64,000 nucleotides of DNA from Acanthochromis polyacanthus (taxonomy: Eukaryota; Chordata; Actinopteri; Pomacentridae): the NCBI RefSeq assembly GCF_021347895.1, contig NC_067120.1:24971361-25035360 (forward strand), in the 5' to 3' direction. The position numbers and the translations under genes are program-made. Below the pieces are notes generated by a model. It was not told the DNA's origin, did not search any database, and saw only the letters and a program-made list of their open reading frames with translations. How positions within the stretch are numbered: the first letter of the stretch is position 1; each line of letters starts with the position of its first letter. This document shows positions 1-12,900 of the stretch, in pieces.

Positions 1-139
1 GACTGAAGAACAACCAACTAACATAACTCTCAATAAAATAATATCATTGCTATTAAATAACCAAATCAAGAGATCAAAGTAAGTATTTTATAGTGCGATA
101 TAATGTTCTCCATTGTAAGATTCATGAGTTGACACTGAC

Positions 140-217
140 CGTCTCCGTCTTCTTGCTGAACACCGGCATGGCCACTGAGGTCATCAGCAGCAGACTCTGA
201 GCCTTGGTATTGAAGAG
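140..217 (-). CDS. cacna2d4: cacna2d4 exon 14
   Basis: Twenty-six codons (residues 454-479), read from 217 down to 140. It contains [18 protein letters not shown], the conserved segment that follows the VWA domain and leads into the Cache region of alpha2/delta proteins. The acceptor is ctctcag and the donor gtcagt; both edges fall between codons. This is the last exon of the gene visible in the window. Confidence 0.92.
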
Positions 218-3200
218 CTGAGAGACAGGACAGTTTTTGTCACATGGTGTGACTATTTTTAGCACACATTCAGCATATATGAATGATCAAGGAAAGGATT
301 TGTAAAGATAATAATTCCAAATATTGGTATAGACAGAACTGATCTCCACAGTTGCCACAAATAACATATTTTCAAGAACTAAACTCATTCTTGAAAAAGG
401 TCTCTTATATACTGGACCTTATATTGTACCTTACAGTCCTTTTGTATGCATATAATGTGTTTGATGTCTTGTATTTCTACTGGTGAGTTTTGTATCCACA
501 TTTGAATTTTCACTTTTTTTTAATCTTCAGACAAAACTATTCAACAGTGTTTATGCAGACACTGCATGTCAATAGTACAATTCAGAGGTTGAACTCCAGA
601 TGGTGGTGTAGGACAGCTGGTAGCTCTGTATGAATTTAAATACATAGTCATGGTCACTGAGGATGAAGTCACTACAATCCAAACCAAAACTTTCAGGAAC
701 TCTGTGTGACACCAGGACATGAACAGTTTGTCTAAAACTTCAACTGCTACTTCTTCTTCTTTACCTCTTTTGTGTTAGGAAGCTGCCCGAGTGATGTAGG
801 GGAAGGCCCGGAGGATCATGAGAGAATGAGCCCAAGACGACAAGAAGGAAACAGACAAATGGGTGACAGTGATGATGAAGATGATAATGAAGATGAATAC
901 CACTGTACAGCAGGCTGACTTCAAGGAGCAGTTCACCCCAAATGAAAATATAGCAAAGGTTCATATCTGATATGATTAAGGAAAATGTTTGACATGCTGT
1001 ACGTGATTATGGCCTCTGATTGGCCAGCTCAGCTCACCACAGTGTCCATATAGGCTTCTGTCCAGATGATGTCATGGTCGTGGTTGATGACCATTGGCCG
1101 ACTGAGCACATGCAGGTACTCCATGACGTTCTCCTGCACATCGGCCAGCGTAGAGATGTGGGTGTAATAACCTAACAAAAGCCACATGAGCATAAATGAG
1201 TTTACACATACACAAAAAACATGAAACTTGAAACATGTGCACACACGCACACGACTGACCTTTGTTGTTGCAGGCAATCCATTTGGTATTTTGGGCAAAG
1301 GTCATCTCTCTGCCAATCAGGTAGGTGAAGACTCGCACCTAAGCAGAGAAGCACAATTATTTACGTCTTTTTCTGTTTTTAACTCAACATGACAATTCTG
1401 GTTATGAAAGACTTCTAAATGTGTCCTGTTTCTCTGTGTAATACACAAGGTTTTTGCACTCCACAAAGTCTTTACAATAACAATTTACAATTTTATTCAG
1501 CAGAAGCTTTTATCCAAAGCAACATACATCTGAGAGTAGATACAAGGTAGGTAGGCGAGGCAGCAGAAAGGGTCCTCACTCGACAACTACACCCTGACTT
1601 GGATTTGAACCATTGATCTCCTGTGCTAAAGTAAGGAGTGGTAGTCACTGAGCTATCCAGCAACCTACAGGTATACTACCATTCAAAAGTTTGGGGCCAC
1701 CCAGACAATTTCATGTTTTCCATGAAAATTTACACTTTCATTTATGTGCTAAAAACATAATTGCACAAGGGTTTTCTGATCACCAACTAACTTCTCAACA
1801 CCATGAGCTAACACAATGTAGCATTAGAACACAGGAGTGATGGTTGCTGGAAATGGGCCTCTGTACTCCTATATAGATAGTCCATTAAAAAACAGCTGTT
1901 TCCAGCTAGAATAGTCATTTACCACATTAAAAATGTCAAGACTGTATTACTGATTATTTTAATGTTATCTTCATTGAAAAAAAATGTTGTTGTTTTTTTT
2001 CCCCAAAAATAAGGACATTTCTAAGTTACCCCAAACTTTTGAATGGTAGTCTAAGTGTGCTGAATCAAAAACACAGTCAAAATCCTACTGCTTTTACTCA
2101 CTTTTACAATATTGATTTGGTTGTCAAATCTATATCAGAATGTAGATTTCTACATGTACTTACTCAAATCATTGTTTTTCTAGTATATCTTCTCTGTTAC
2201 ATCAGCCACAGAAAGGTGCAGTGTTTTTTGGTTATTTCACATTCTGTGCATGAAAATTTCATATCCTGATTTTAGGACAGGCCTTTGAAAAAAAATGTTA
2301 TCTGGAGTTGTCTGAATGAAACCTGGACACTGATATATGCATTTATCTTATCTAAGCATCTGACATCTGGCGAAACCTGCATGGGTGCCGATTTAGTCAT
2401 GCAGCATAACAGATATACAAACAATGACAGCAGTTAAAGTATCTCCATCTATAAATGATAAAGAAATAGAGCTAAGTCATTGGGATTGTCAAAGATCAAT
2501 ATACTTGGTCATTTAGATAGAGAAAGAATGGAAAAGCTCTCCTTTGGCAGGCATTCATTCAAATAAAATTTTTGCCATTGAGAAGAAGTCCTGATTTCCA
2601 GGAAATTAACTTGAGGAAACAACTGCATTTTGTGTTCACATTTGTTTGGTTTGTCTCAGCAGATATGATCATTTTCACCACACAGAAATACTGTCTCCTA
2701 CTACATTCTGGTAGTTATTTGAAAGGGAACTCATTTTGACAAAATGTCTCTGATCTCAGTTCGCATTCCTCACCCTGCGCTCAGGCCAGTTGAACTCCTC
2801 GAAGACAGACTCAAAGTCCTCCATGGCTCCGTCTGTGATTAGCATGATGGCCTGATTACACATGCTGCCCTGACCATTTGCCCTCGCCTGCATGCAAACA
2901 TACACACTCTGAGTTTATACACAGCAACAACTTCACCATCCATTTTAAAGTGACATATTTGCAAAGCTTTATGTTAAATTGTCAGTTTGATTTTGTATGG
3001 AAATCTTTGTATGTGCTTTTGTTTCACAGGACAGTTGACCTCTGACCCCAGAGAACAAAAAGGGACACAAACCTCATTCAGAATTTTGAAAGACTCCTTC
3101 ATGGCATTCTTGAGCTTGGCTTCTCCTTTAACATGCAGCTCATCCACCAACAGCTTGAAGTGCTGAAATCAATTCATCAGTCAATCGTACTTTATTTCTA

Positions 3201-6200
3201 TTTCTATTGCGCTTTTCATACAAACAAAAATGCAAAACAGATTGGTTTACAAAAGTAAAAAAAAAATGCAATAAAACAGTGCAAACAACCCCACCCGATT
3301 TCCACCCTCACCCACCCAGTTATGTTATCAATAAAGGACTCCAAAACACTGTGATAGAGGACATGAGGAACATCATATATAACACATACAGTGAGGAAAG
3401 AGGTTGTTTCATAAATCAGCAGCACTACATACACTACTGTTCAAAAGATTGGGATCACTTAGAAATGTCCTTATTTTTTTTTAAAAAAGCGGTTTTCTTC
3501 AATGAAGATAACATATAATCAATGACAAATGCAGACTGGAAACGCCTGATTTTAAATGGAATATCTACATAGGGGTACAGGGGCCCATTTCCAGCAGCCA
3601 TCTCTCCTGTATTCTAATGGTATGTTGTGGTAGCTAATCTTGTTGGAAGACTAATTGATTATTAGAAAACCCTTGCGCAGTTATGTTAGCACAGAAATAA
3701 AAGTGTGAGTTTTCATAGAAAAAATGAAATTGCCAGGATGATCCCAAACTTTTGAACAGTAGTGTATATTGTAGCCATCATTTTTCTATAAGTATTACTT
3801 AAACAGGTTGTTTTAGATTATTAGGTAACACTTTATAATAACTATACACTATTAAGCATTAGTTAAGCATTGGTTCAGCATAATTTAAGCATTAGTTAAT
3901 CCTTAAATCCTCATGAACTCATCATGAATTCACCATTAGTAATGCATTACAAAGCATTAGTAAAGACAGTTTTAAATGTTCAACTAACACATTATTAAGC
4001 ATTAGTTAAACATTAGTAAAGTGCTTAATTCATCATTAACTCATCATTTGTAACTAATTAGTTATACGTGCTTAATTAATCATGAATTCATGATCTGTAT
4101 GGCATTTATTATGCATTACTAAGCACTTAATAAATCCGGTTAAAAATGTTTTGTTGCTCATTGATAATCTCAGTTGTTAATACTTTATAAAGGGTTAGCA
4201 ACTGTGTTAGTATATGATTTACAAACAAATATTCATACTCAATGAATAACTTATTAATGTGGTTACTACTCATTAGTTAAGTATATTCCGTGAGCTCATC
4301 TAAAGTGAGGACTATCTATGCTTTATAAAGCATTTATAAATGACACAGAAGCAAAGATATACAAAGTGTCAGTTTTATTGGTCCCAAACAATACAAGCTC
4401 TTTTAAATACACACTTTAAACAAATACAATCTATAAAATTTCAAGTAAACTTGACAAACATCTTCAAATAACAACAGTCTGTGATCGTATAAAATAGAAA
4501 AATAAAATACAAGCTCTTTTAAATACACATTTTGCAATCCTTAACATTTCAAGTAAACTGGTGAACTATCTCTTTAGGGCACACACACCAGAGGTAAGTG
4601 GGTGCCCTTGAAGTGCACAAAGTGCTTTACAGTAAAACAAATATACCGTTTTCAAATATTGCAAGATAACACTAGATAATTTCTGCAACCTGTTTGCCTC
4701 TACGATCTCTCCAGCGTGACTTCTGCATTTTGGAGCATGCGCACTAGCGTTTTGGACGGTAAGAGCATGCGCAGTAGCGTCTTACACGTCCCAGAGTCCT
4801 ACAAGTCCCAGTCTCCTCCGCGGTTCTGGAGAGCGAGACCGCGCGGTTTTTTTTTTATTTTTCTCAAATGCGGAAGTCGGAGAGAGAACCCGCAGGAGAG
4901 ATGACAGCTGATCGTAGAGGCAAACAGGTTGCAGAAATTATCTAGTGTTATCTTGCAATATTTGAAAACGGTATATTTGTTTTACTGTAAAGCACTTTGT
5001 GCAATTCAAGGGCACACACACACCAGAAGTAGGTGGCTTCCTGATTCTGGGATTCCGCCAATGTAATTCAATGGGAAACGAGCGGATTCCTCCTCCTGCA
5101 ACTTTTACCTTTGGCAGGAGGAGGAATGTACTCGTTTCCCATTGAAATGCACTGGCGGAATCCCAGAATAAGTTAGCCACTTACCTCTGGTGTGTGTGAC
5201 CTAAAGAGATAGTTCACCAGTTTACTTGAAATGTTAAGGATTGTAAAGTGTGTATTTAAAAGAGCTTGTATTTTATTTTTCTATTTTATACGATCACAGA
5301 CTGTTGTTATTTGAAGATGTTTGTCAAGTTTACTTGAAATTTTATAGATTGTATTTGTTTAAAGTGTGTATTTAAAAGAGCTTGTATTGTTTGGGACCAA
5401 TAAAACTGACACTTTGTATATCTTTGCTTCTGTGTCATTTATAAATGCTTTATAAAGCATAGATAGTCCTCACTTTAGATGGGCTCACGGAATATACTTA
5501 ACTAATGAGTAGTAACCACATTAATAAGTTATTCATTGAGTATGAATATTTGTTTGTAAATCATATACTAACACAGTTGCTAACCCTTTATAAAGTATTA
5601 ACAACTGAGATTATCAATGAGCAACAAAACATTTTTAACCGGATTTATTAAGTGCTTAGTAATGCATAATAAATGCCATACAGATCATGAATTCATGATT
5701 AATTAAGCACGTATAACTAATTAGTTACAAATGATGAGTTAACGATGAATTAAGCACTTTACTAATGTTTAACTAATGCTTAATAATGTGTTAGTTGAAC
5801 ATTTAAAACTGTCTTTACTAATGCTTTGTAATGCATTACTAATGGTGAATTCATGATGAGTTCATGAGGATTTAAGGATTAACTAATGCTTAAATTATGC
5901 TGAACCAATGCTTAACTAATGCTTAATAGTGTATAGTTATTATAAAGTGTTACCGATTATTATATAGAAAACTGGAGATGTCTACCATGCAAATACACTT
6001 CATTCATGTATTTCTCTAGTCTGAATTTATATCTCATGTGGGTGGAAGTTCTAACAATATGACAGTAGGATCTTGTCTTGAAATCTAACCTTAAGCTTCT
6101 ACTCCATTGAGAAAACTGAAAAAGAAAAATGTCTCAGCCTGACTTGTTGTGGTTTCTGATGTGGCACCAAAAAGTAGGCCAAGTGGCTGATCTGATGATG

Positions 6201-9200
6201 CTGCTAAGGGCATCCCTATGTGTGTCTGTGTGTGTATGTGTAATGGGTGGCAAGAAACCTTACCAACCCTTTAAGCCTCCATGAAGCAGATAATAATCTT
6301 ACCTCTCTGTTGTCCAAGTCGGCCTGGACCAGAGTGCCTTTGAAGCATGGTTCCACATAGCGAACATAGTCAGTGTACTGCAGACAGCAAGAGACACACA
6401 GGTACAGGAAGGTTCATCAGCAAAAACAATCAGTGGCTTAAACCCCTAGGACCAGTGAAGGAAGCTTCACAGAGTCAGTTAAGCAGTCACCAGCAGGAAA
6501 TGGCTCTCCTACTGGGTGTGAGTATCTGAAGTGACAGGCCATTTGCATTCTAGATATATTTGTGATATAAACATCCTTATTTGCTGCTGTACTTTATTCT
6601 ACAATTCAGAAACTGATAATAATATACTGGCTTTTAGTTCAAGTGGCTGCTATGTGAGGATAATCCAACACTCATAAGGTTGCTCATTCATTATTTTGAG
6701 CAGATTCTTAAACATGAAAACAGCAGAATTCACCTCAATAGTGTGGCAAAACAGGGATTGCCCGGCAGAGTAAACATAGCCACTGAAACACTTAAAAAGT
6801 TGTGCAATTTTCTGGACTTCCAATTGTCCAAAGCAGCCATTGTTTCCCAAAAATAATTAACACTGTACTTAGCTGATGACATATTCTGGAAATAATGCAT
6901 ATTTGACTCACAGCAATGACATTCACAAAGTCATTCTCTCCCAGTGTGTCCAAGATGGTATTGATGGTGTGTTTGGCAATGGTCATCTTAAGTCCTTTCA
7001 TGCTGCCGCTAATGTCGACCATGATGATGATGTCCTTTGGAGATGTGGCTGCCTGGATGTACCTGCACAATGAGTGGAGAAGACTGAGGCCACTTCCAGA
7101 TGGACATGAGCACACTAGCAACATTCATGACAGTTATTATGGCAAAAAGTTGGACTGAAATTCTGCCTAGGTAAACTTGGAGTTTAACTCAGCAAAAATG
7201 ATGTTTAAGATATCTGTAACGACATCAGAAGCTTTAGTAAGTGGGAGGCAGCCTTTTCTAATATTCTGATACTGCACCAGTAACCACATGATGGCCATTT
7301 TACCACCATGTCATAGCAGCCTGAGGCCAAAGTTCTACTAAATTTCAGTCTCAGATCTCTACTAAAAACTCCTTGCTGTAAGGCTTTTTTCTATTTCACT
7401 GCATTTTCAAATGGTCTCAAGGCAGCTGCCATTACTTCTGCTAACGCTGTTCAAATGCTGTACTGGACCAGTTTTCAGTGGGAAATATCAAATGAGCATC
7501 ATTATGCACAACAATTGTAATTGAATTTGACATTTCTGCTACTACTAATTTGACATGGGGCTTTTACTAGATATCTGTAGTAAAATGCTAAGTAGTCACA
7601 GTGCAACAGAGATTAAATACTAGTAATATTTATAATTTTAATTCCACATAATCAAGCAAAATATTAAATGTTGATCTTGGAAACCTCCACACTCAACAGT
7701 GGTAAAACTGCTTTGTGAGATAAAAACTGCTACACACACATAAGGTTTAGACACAAATTGTTCGAATTCTAAACTAAATGTGTCCCTCTCAGTTTCAGTT
7801 TGCATCTCCCTGCAGATACAGCTTTGGCAGCTCAGCTGCAGTATTGTAGTTCAGGGACATATGCAGTTCCCTGGTATTATTTAGAAATGCATGAACAGTC
7901 ACATATGGTGCCATGTGGACTGCAGTAACCCGGCTAAGGAGCAGCTTATCGTCTTTTGCACAGGATCAGGAATACGGCTGGACGCTGCTCAGCTGACACA
8001 CAGCCAGCGTATGACAACCTTAGTCTGACTGAAATTCAGTGGATACAAAGTATTTTCTCCCTAATTTCTGTTGTTTTCAAGGAAAATATACAGTGAGTGG
8101 ACACAATAACAATACCTCATTACAACACAGTATCCCAGCATATAAATTTAGTGAAATTTAGTGAAGACCTTAAATTTGGAGTCAGAGTTGATAGCTCAAC
8201 AAATGTTCATAATTTTGGAGACTTTTCTTATTCCCACACAGAAAGGCAGGCAGTATTACTGTCAAGCTTACTCTGAACCAGAGAACGGTGAAAGAGAATG
8301 GATAATGCAGTGTTTGTATTTGTTTTTTCCTGCTGACGGTGCGTCGACACCTTTTTTAATAGGCTAAACTTAGCAACCCATCTGCCACAGTGTTTACTGC
8401 AGGACATTTAAGTATTTAACATAATTCATATCAGTAAACAGTGCAAACTCACAAGGTTTCAGTGGGTCATTAATTAAAACAGCTTAGCTGAAATCAAGTC
8501 CAACATAATTCCAGAAAACAAGGAAGTCATCAGAGAAATTCCTTCAGTGTGTGTTTAAACTACCTGTACTATATTTTCTGGACAAGTGCAGGGTTGTTTT
8601 AATAATAAAAACTAATTACAGAGTATTGTGACTTGATCACTGTAAAACATCTTAGAGGGAAGTTTGGGATCCCTACACCAGCAAAGGAGATTATTTCTGC
8701 CCGTACAACCAACTCCAGTTAGTACTAATTTCTAATTACATCACCATCTAATTTTACCTAAGCAGCATCCACGATAAAGCTCATAAATCGGAAAACCTTC
8801 ATATAAGTTGTATTTCTAACTGCCCTGTGAGGAACTGAGAAACACCCTCAAACATTGTTCACAAACTCACCAGTTTCTGTTCCTGCAGTCAAAGGCTGCC
8901 ACACCATTAGAGTCTGGGGTCCATTTAATACCTGACACAAAACACATACAGTCAGTTCACAACACATTACTTACACAACCAGCTGATGTGGAAATAACAT
9001 GCAAAGCATACATGAATACATGGATAAATCCACCTAACTGGCTATTTCAACAGATTAAAGACTACAGGAATTGTCATTACAATTGCACTGGCTTCATCCA
9101 CACATACATTTTTTCTTGGGGTAAAAAAAATAAGACATATAATTAACAGAGCAAATGATGCTGTAGTAGAAAACAATGTGTAACTTGAGCTGGAAAAAAC

Positions 9201-9894
9201 AAAAATGAAGAAAGTTCTCCTCTGTCCTTCAGAACAAAACCCACCAGGGTAGATCCTGAAGAAGCCAGTAGAACTGCCAAAGTACTGCCAGGTGAGTGTA
9301 GGATCCTTCTGGAAGTTATTGATGAAGACATCGTTTAACGCCTCGGAGTTGTAGATGGCATTGAGGATGTTTGGATCTACACAGAGGGCAGAAGCAACCT
9401 GATTTAGATCTTTGGTGAACAGGGACACATCAGCTGGAGAGACCTTCAGATGTAAAGCACCTCTGACCCTTGTTGTAAACGTTGGTAGGAACCTGGATGT
9501 TGCTCTGCTGAGTGTTGACTGCTAGGTTGTTGAAATGTTCGTTCTCCTCAAGGGGAAACTCTGAGCCCAGTTCCACGTAGTTTCCATCCTCATCCATGGT
9601 GTTGATGAGCATGGAGTTGTAGTAATCAAACTGAGAAAGACAACAAGAGGAATTAGTGCTTCACACACTAATATTGATTTTTTGTACAGTCTGGATCTGT
9701 CATAACCTGGTCAAAAAATGATAATTACAACTTACAACACTAAACCTTAACAACAAAGAAAGAAAGGACACATGCAATACAAATACAGTTTCAAAGTAGT
9801 CTTCACACAGATCTGTCCGCAGTGAGCCGGCTCATCAGCTCAATGATGAGCGGCTGTGCTCCCTGCACAGCCGGCATGAATTGCCATCAGGGGA

Positions 9895-9932
<38 letters not shown>

Positions 9933-12900
9933 GCAGCGACTTCCGATCGCTGGGCTGTTTACAATCGAACGACAGCTTGTTAACGCTTGTTAACGTCGTT
10001 AACAAGCTATCGTTAACGTCGTTACCATCTCGCGGGAGTATCAGCGACAATAAAGTGTTCAAACTTGAAATGAAATCCACGGAAATCCACGGATCCTTGA
10101 AATGAAATCCGCGGAAATCCGCGGATCCACGGAAAATTCCCATCCCTGTTAATTCCCCATGCCTCCTTCCCTGAATGCTCTTTTGTTCATTTATATGTAT
10201 ATAGATTAAAGCCTTATTTCTTCATCTATCTGCCTGCCTGCCTGCTGCTTGGGTTCACCGGACCCGTTGCGTGACAGAATGAACCGGCCAACCTAGAACC
10301 CAGCAGGCACCCCAGAGTTTTTTTTTCCCCTTTCCTCTCTTTTTTCCCTGTTCTGACACCTTGTTTGGCCACGACCAGAACGCTCCCTTTTGGGGAACCC
10401 GGCTGGCAATAAAACTGCCATCCAGGGGGCGACGCGGTTCCCTAGGGAGGGGTTCAAGGCCAAAATCTCCAGGGTGGTCTCCAAGTGCCTCCCTGGAGAT
10501 ATTTTTTTCTTTTGAGGGAAATAAGTTTTTCTGTGATCTTAGCTACCTGTACTGGGACTGATGGGGGGACCCTAGAGAGATTCTGGTGATCCAGGACTGA
10601 AGATTGGCTGCCCAGAAGCCTGGGCTCATCGACCACCTTCCTGATTACATCAGAGAATTTTTAAACACTCCCGTGCCCCACGTCACCCTTCCAGTTCCCT
10701 CCTCTCACCACACTAATCCCCGATCTGACAGCCCACCTGTTTCTGGTTCCCCGTTAGCCGCCGAGCCTGCCGCCACAAAGACTGGCCATCGAAGGCACGG
10801 CTCAAGACAAAGAAGAAGCTCCCCTACTCCCGTGAAGCTCTGCGCCACCTCACCTGCGGCGCTGGAGGGGCTCTGTGCCACCTCGCCCGCAGTGTTAGAG
10901 GTTTCTGATGCAGCCTCACCCTCTGAGCGGGTCGACGCTGCCACTGTTCCCGAGCAGGTCGACACCGTCTCACTCCCTGCCAAGGAGAGGCCCCATGCCA
11001 CCTTACTCCCTGCCATTGCCCCGTCTACGGTCCATGTGGGCCCTACAGCGTTGAGGCTTCCAATTTTCCCCGCAGTTTTGAAAGAGCTAAGAGCTCTTTC
11101 CGTAGCCACAAGAGAGATTGAGGCTCGTCTTGCGGCTCTGAAAAAGCTAAAGACTCTCACTGCAGCGTTTGAGGAGCTAAAGGCTCTCGTCGCAGCGTCT
11201 GTGGAGCTAAAGGCTCTCGCCGCAGCGTCTGTGGAGCTAAAGGCTCCTGCCGCAGCATCTGAGGAGCTAAAGGCTCCCCCCTGCAGCTCTGAAGGAGCAA
11301 CAGGCTCCCCCACGTGGCTCTGAAGGAGCAACAGGCTCCCCGCGTGGCTCTGAAGGAGCAACAGGCTCCCCCCGCGGCTCTGAAGGAGCAACAGGCTCTC
11401 CCTGCAGCACCCAGAGAACAAGCAGCTCTTCATGCTGCATTTAAGGAGCTAAAAGCTCCGTCTGCAGTTTTAAGACGGCTTCCCGCCTCCTCTGCAGCCT
11501 TCAGGAGGCGTCCCGCCTTCCCCATGGCCTTGGTGAGGCGTCCCGCCTTCCCCTCAGCCTTGGTGAGGCGTCCCGCCTCCTCCGTGTCCTTGTCGAGGCG
11601 TCCCGCCTCCTCCGTTTCCTTGTCGAGGCATCCCGCCTCCTCCGCGTCCTTGTCGAGGTGTTCTGCCTCTCCAGTGCCCTCTGAGAGGCGTAAAGTCTCC
11701 CTGATGCCCTTAGAGGAGCTTAACACTCCCCCCACGGTCTTAGAGAAGCCAAGAGCTTCTCCTGTGGCGCCTAAGGAGCCAAAGGCTCCATCTGCAGTCT
11801 GTCTGTAGTCCAACTTGAGTCCAGTCCGGTTCCGGTCCAGTCCAGTTCTAGTCCAGTCCAGTTCAGGCCGAGTCCAGTTACTTCCAGTCCCACTATTGTC
11901 TAACCCAGTCCCGTCCCAGCCTACTCCAGCTCTGCCCCTAGAGGGGCCTCCCGTTCTGGCTCCAGCTCTGCCCCTGGAGGGGCCTCCCGTTCTGGCTCCA
12001 GCTCCGCCTCTGGAGGGACCTCCCGTTCCGGCTCCAACTCAGCCCCCGGAGGGGCTGCCGGTTCCAGCTCCGCCCCCGGAGGGGCTGCCGGTTCCAGCTC
12101 TGCCCCTGGAGGGGCCTCCCGTTCCGGCTTCGCCCCTGGAGGGGCCTCCCATTGCAGCTCCGGCTCCACCCCCGGAGGGGTCCCACCGTCGCCGGTTTCC
12201 AGTCCGGCCCCCGGCCCGACCCCCGGAGGGGTCCCACCGTCGCCGGTTTCCAGTCCGGCCCCCAGCCCGACCCCCGGAGGGGTCCCACCGTCACCGGTTT
12301 CCAGTCCGGCCACCAGCCCGACCCCCAGAAGGGTCCCATCATCATCGGTTCCCAGTCCGGCACCCGGAGGGGTCCCATCGATCCAACTGCCGGTTCCCAG
12401 TCTGGCCTCCAGAGGGTTCCCGTCGGGTCTGTTGCTGGTTCCCAGCCCGGCCTCCAGAGGGTTCCCATCGGGCCTGCTGCCGGTTCCCAGCCCGGCCTCC
12501 AGAAGGTTCCCGTCGGGCCGGCTGCCAGTTCCCAGCCAGACCTCCTGAGGGCCCAACCTCCGCAGCTGCCGGTTCCCAGTCCGGCCACCGGAGGACCTCC
12601 GTCGGCCTGGCTCTTTGCTCCCGGTCCAGCCCCAGCCTGTCGTGCACCCAGGCCATCCTCCGGAGCGGTCCCGTCAACCTGTCCGACTCCAGCCTGTCCA
12701 GCCCCTGGACCGTCTCCCGACGCATTGTGTCAGGCACTCGTGAGTATTAAGGTAAACTACGGATAATTGTCTTGCTCAGTATCTACTCTTTGATAGGTCG
12801 GGTTAAAACGACGTTACTTGTGAGAGCATGGCTCGATGTCAGGTCCAGCATCCAGGCAGCAGGTCAGAGAGTCAGAGGAGTGTCATCTTGGAAGATAGGG

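Larger units (their letters stand above)
3824..5954. mobile_element. 2.13 kb fold-back DNA transposon with ~884-base inverted arms
   Basis: The left arm (3824-4707) and right arm (4910-5954) are inverted copies that differ at only scattered bases, starting GGTAACACTTTATAATAACT and ending in its complement. The right arm is longer by about 160 bases because it holds an extra palindrome (about 5016-5176); without it both arms are about 884 bases. The loop (4708-4909) is CpG-rich and unlike the AT-rich arms. GATTATTA duplicates flank the element. No coding sequence is present, so it would need a transposase from elsewhere. An 8-bp duplication is known for hAT, P and Zisupton-type elements, but the ends do not look like hAT (CAGGG), so I leave the superfamily open. 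Confidence 0.9.

Noticed and set aside
6876..7158. Open frames on the plus strand across 6876-7158
   Set aside because: They are antisense to cacna2d4 exon 8, whose minus-strand coding, splice sites and VWA motifs are clear.
7063..8870. Possible nested host gene such as lrtm2 inside the cacna2d4 introns
   Set aside because: LRTM2 lies within CACNA2D4 in mammals, but I found no leucine-rich-repeat coding on either strand in this or any other visible intron.
11921..12588. Long minus-strand open frames in the GC-rich repeat
   Set aside because: The repeat units keep frame in several registers, so antisense openness follows from composition; no motif supports a gene.
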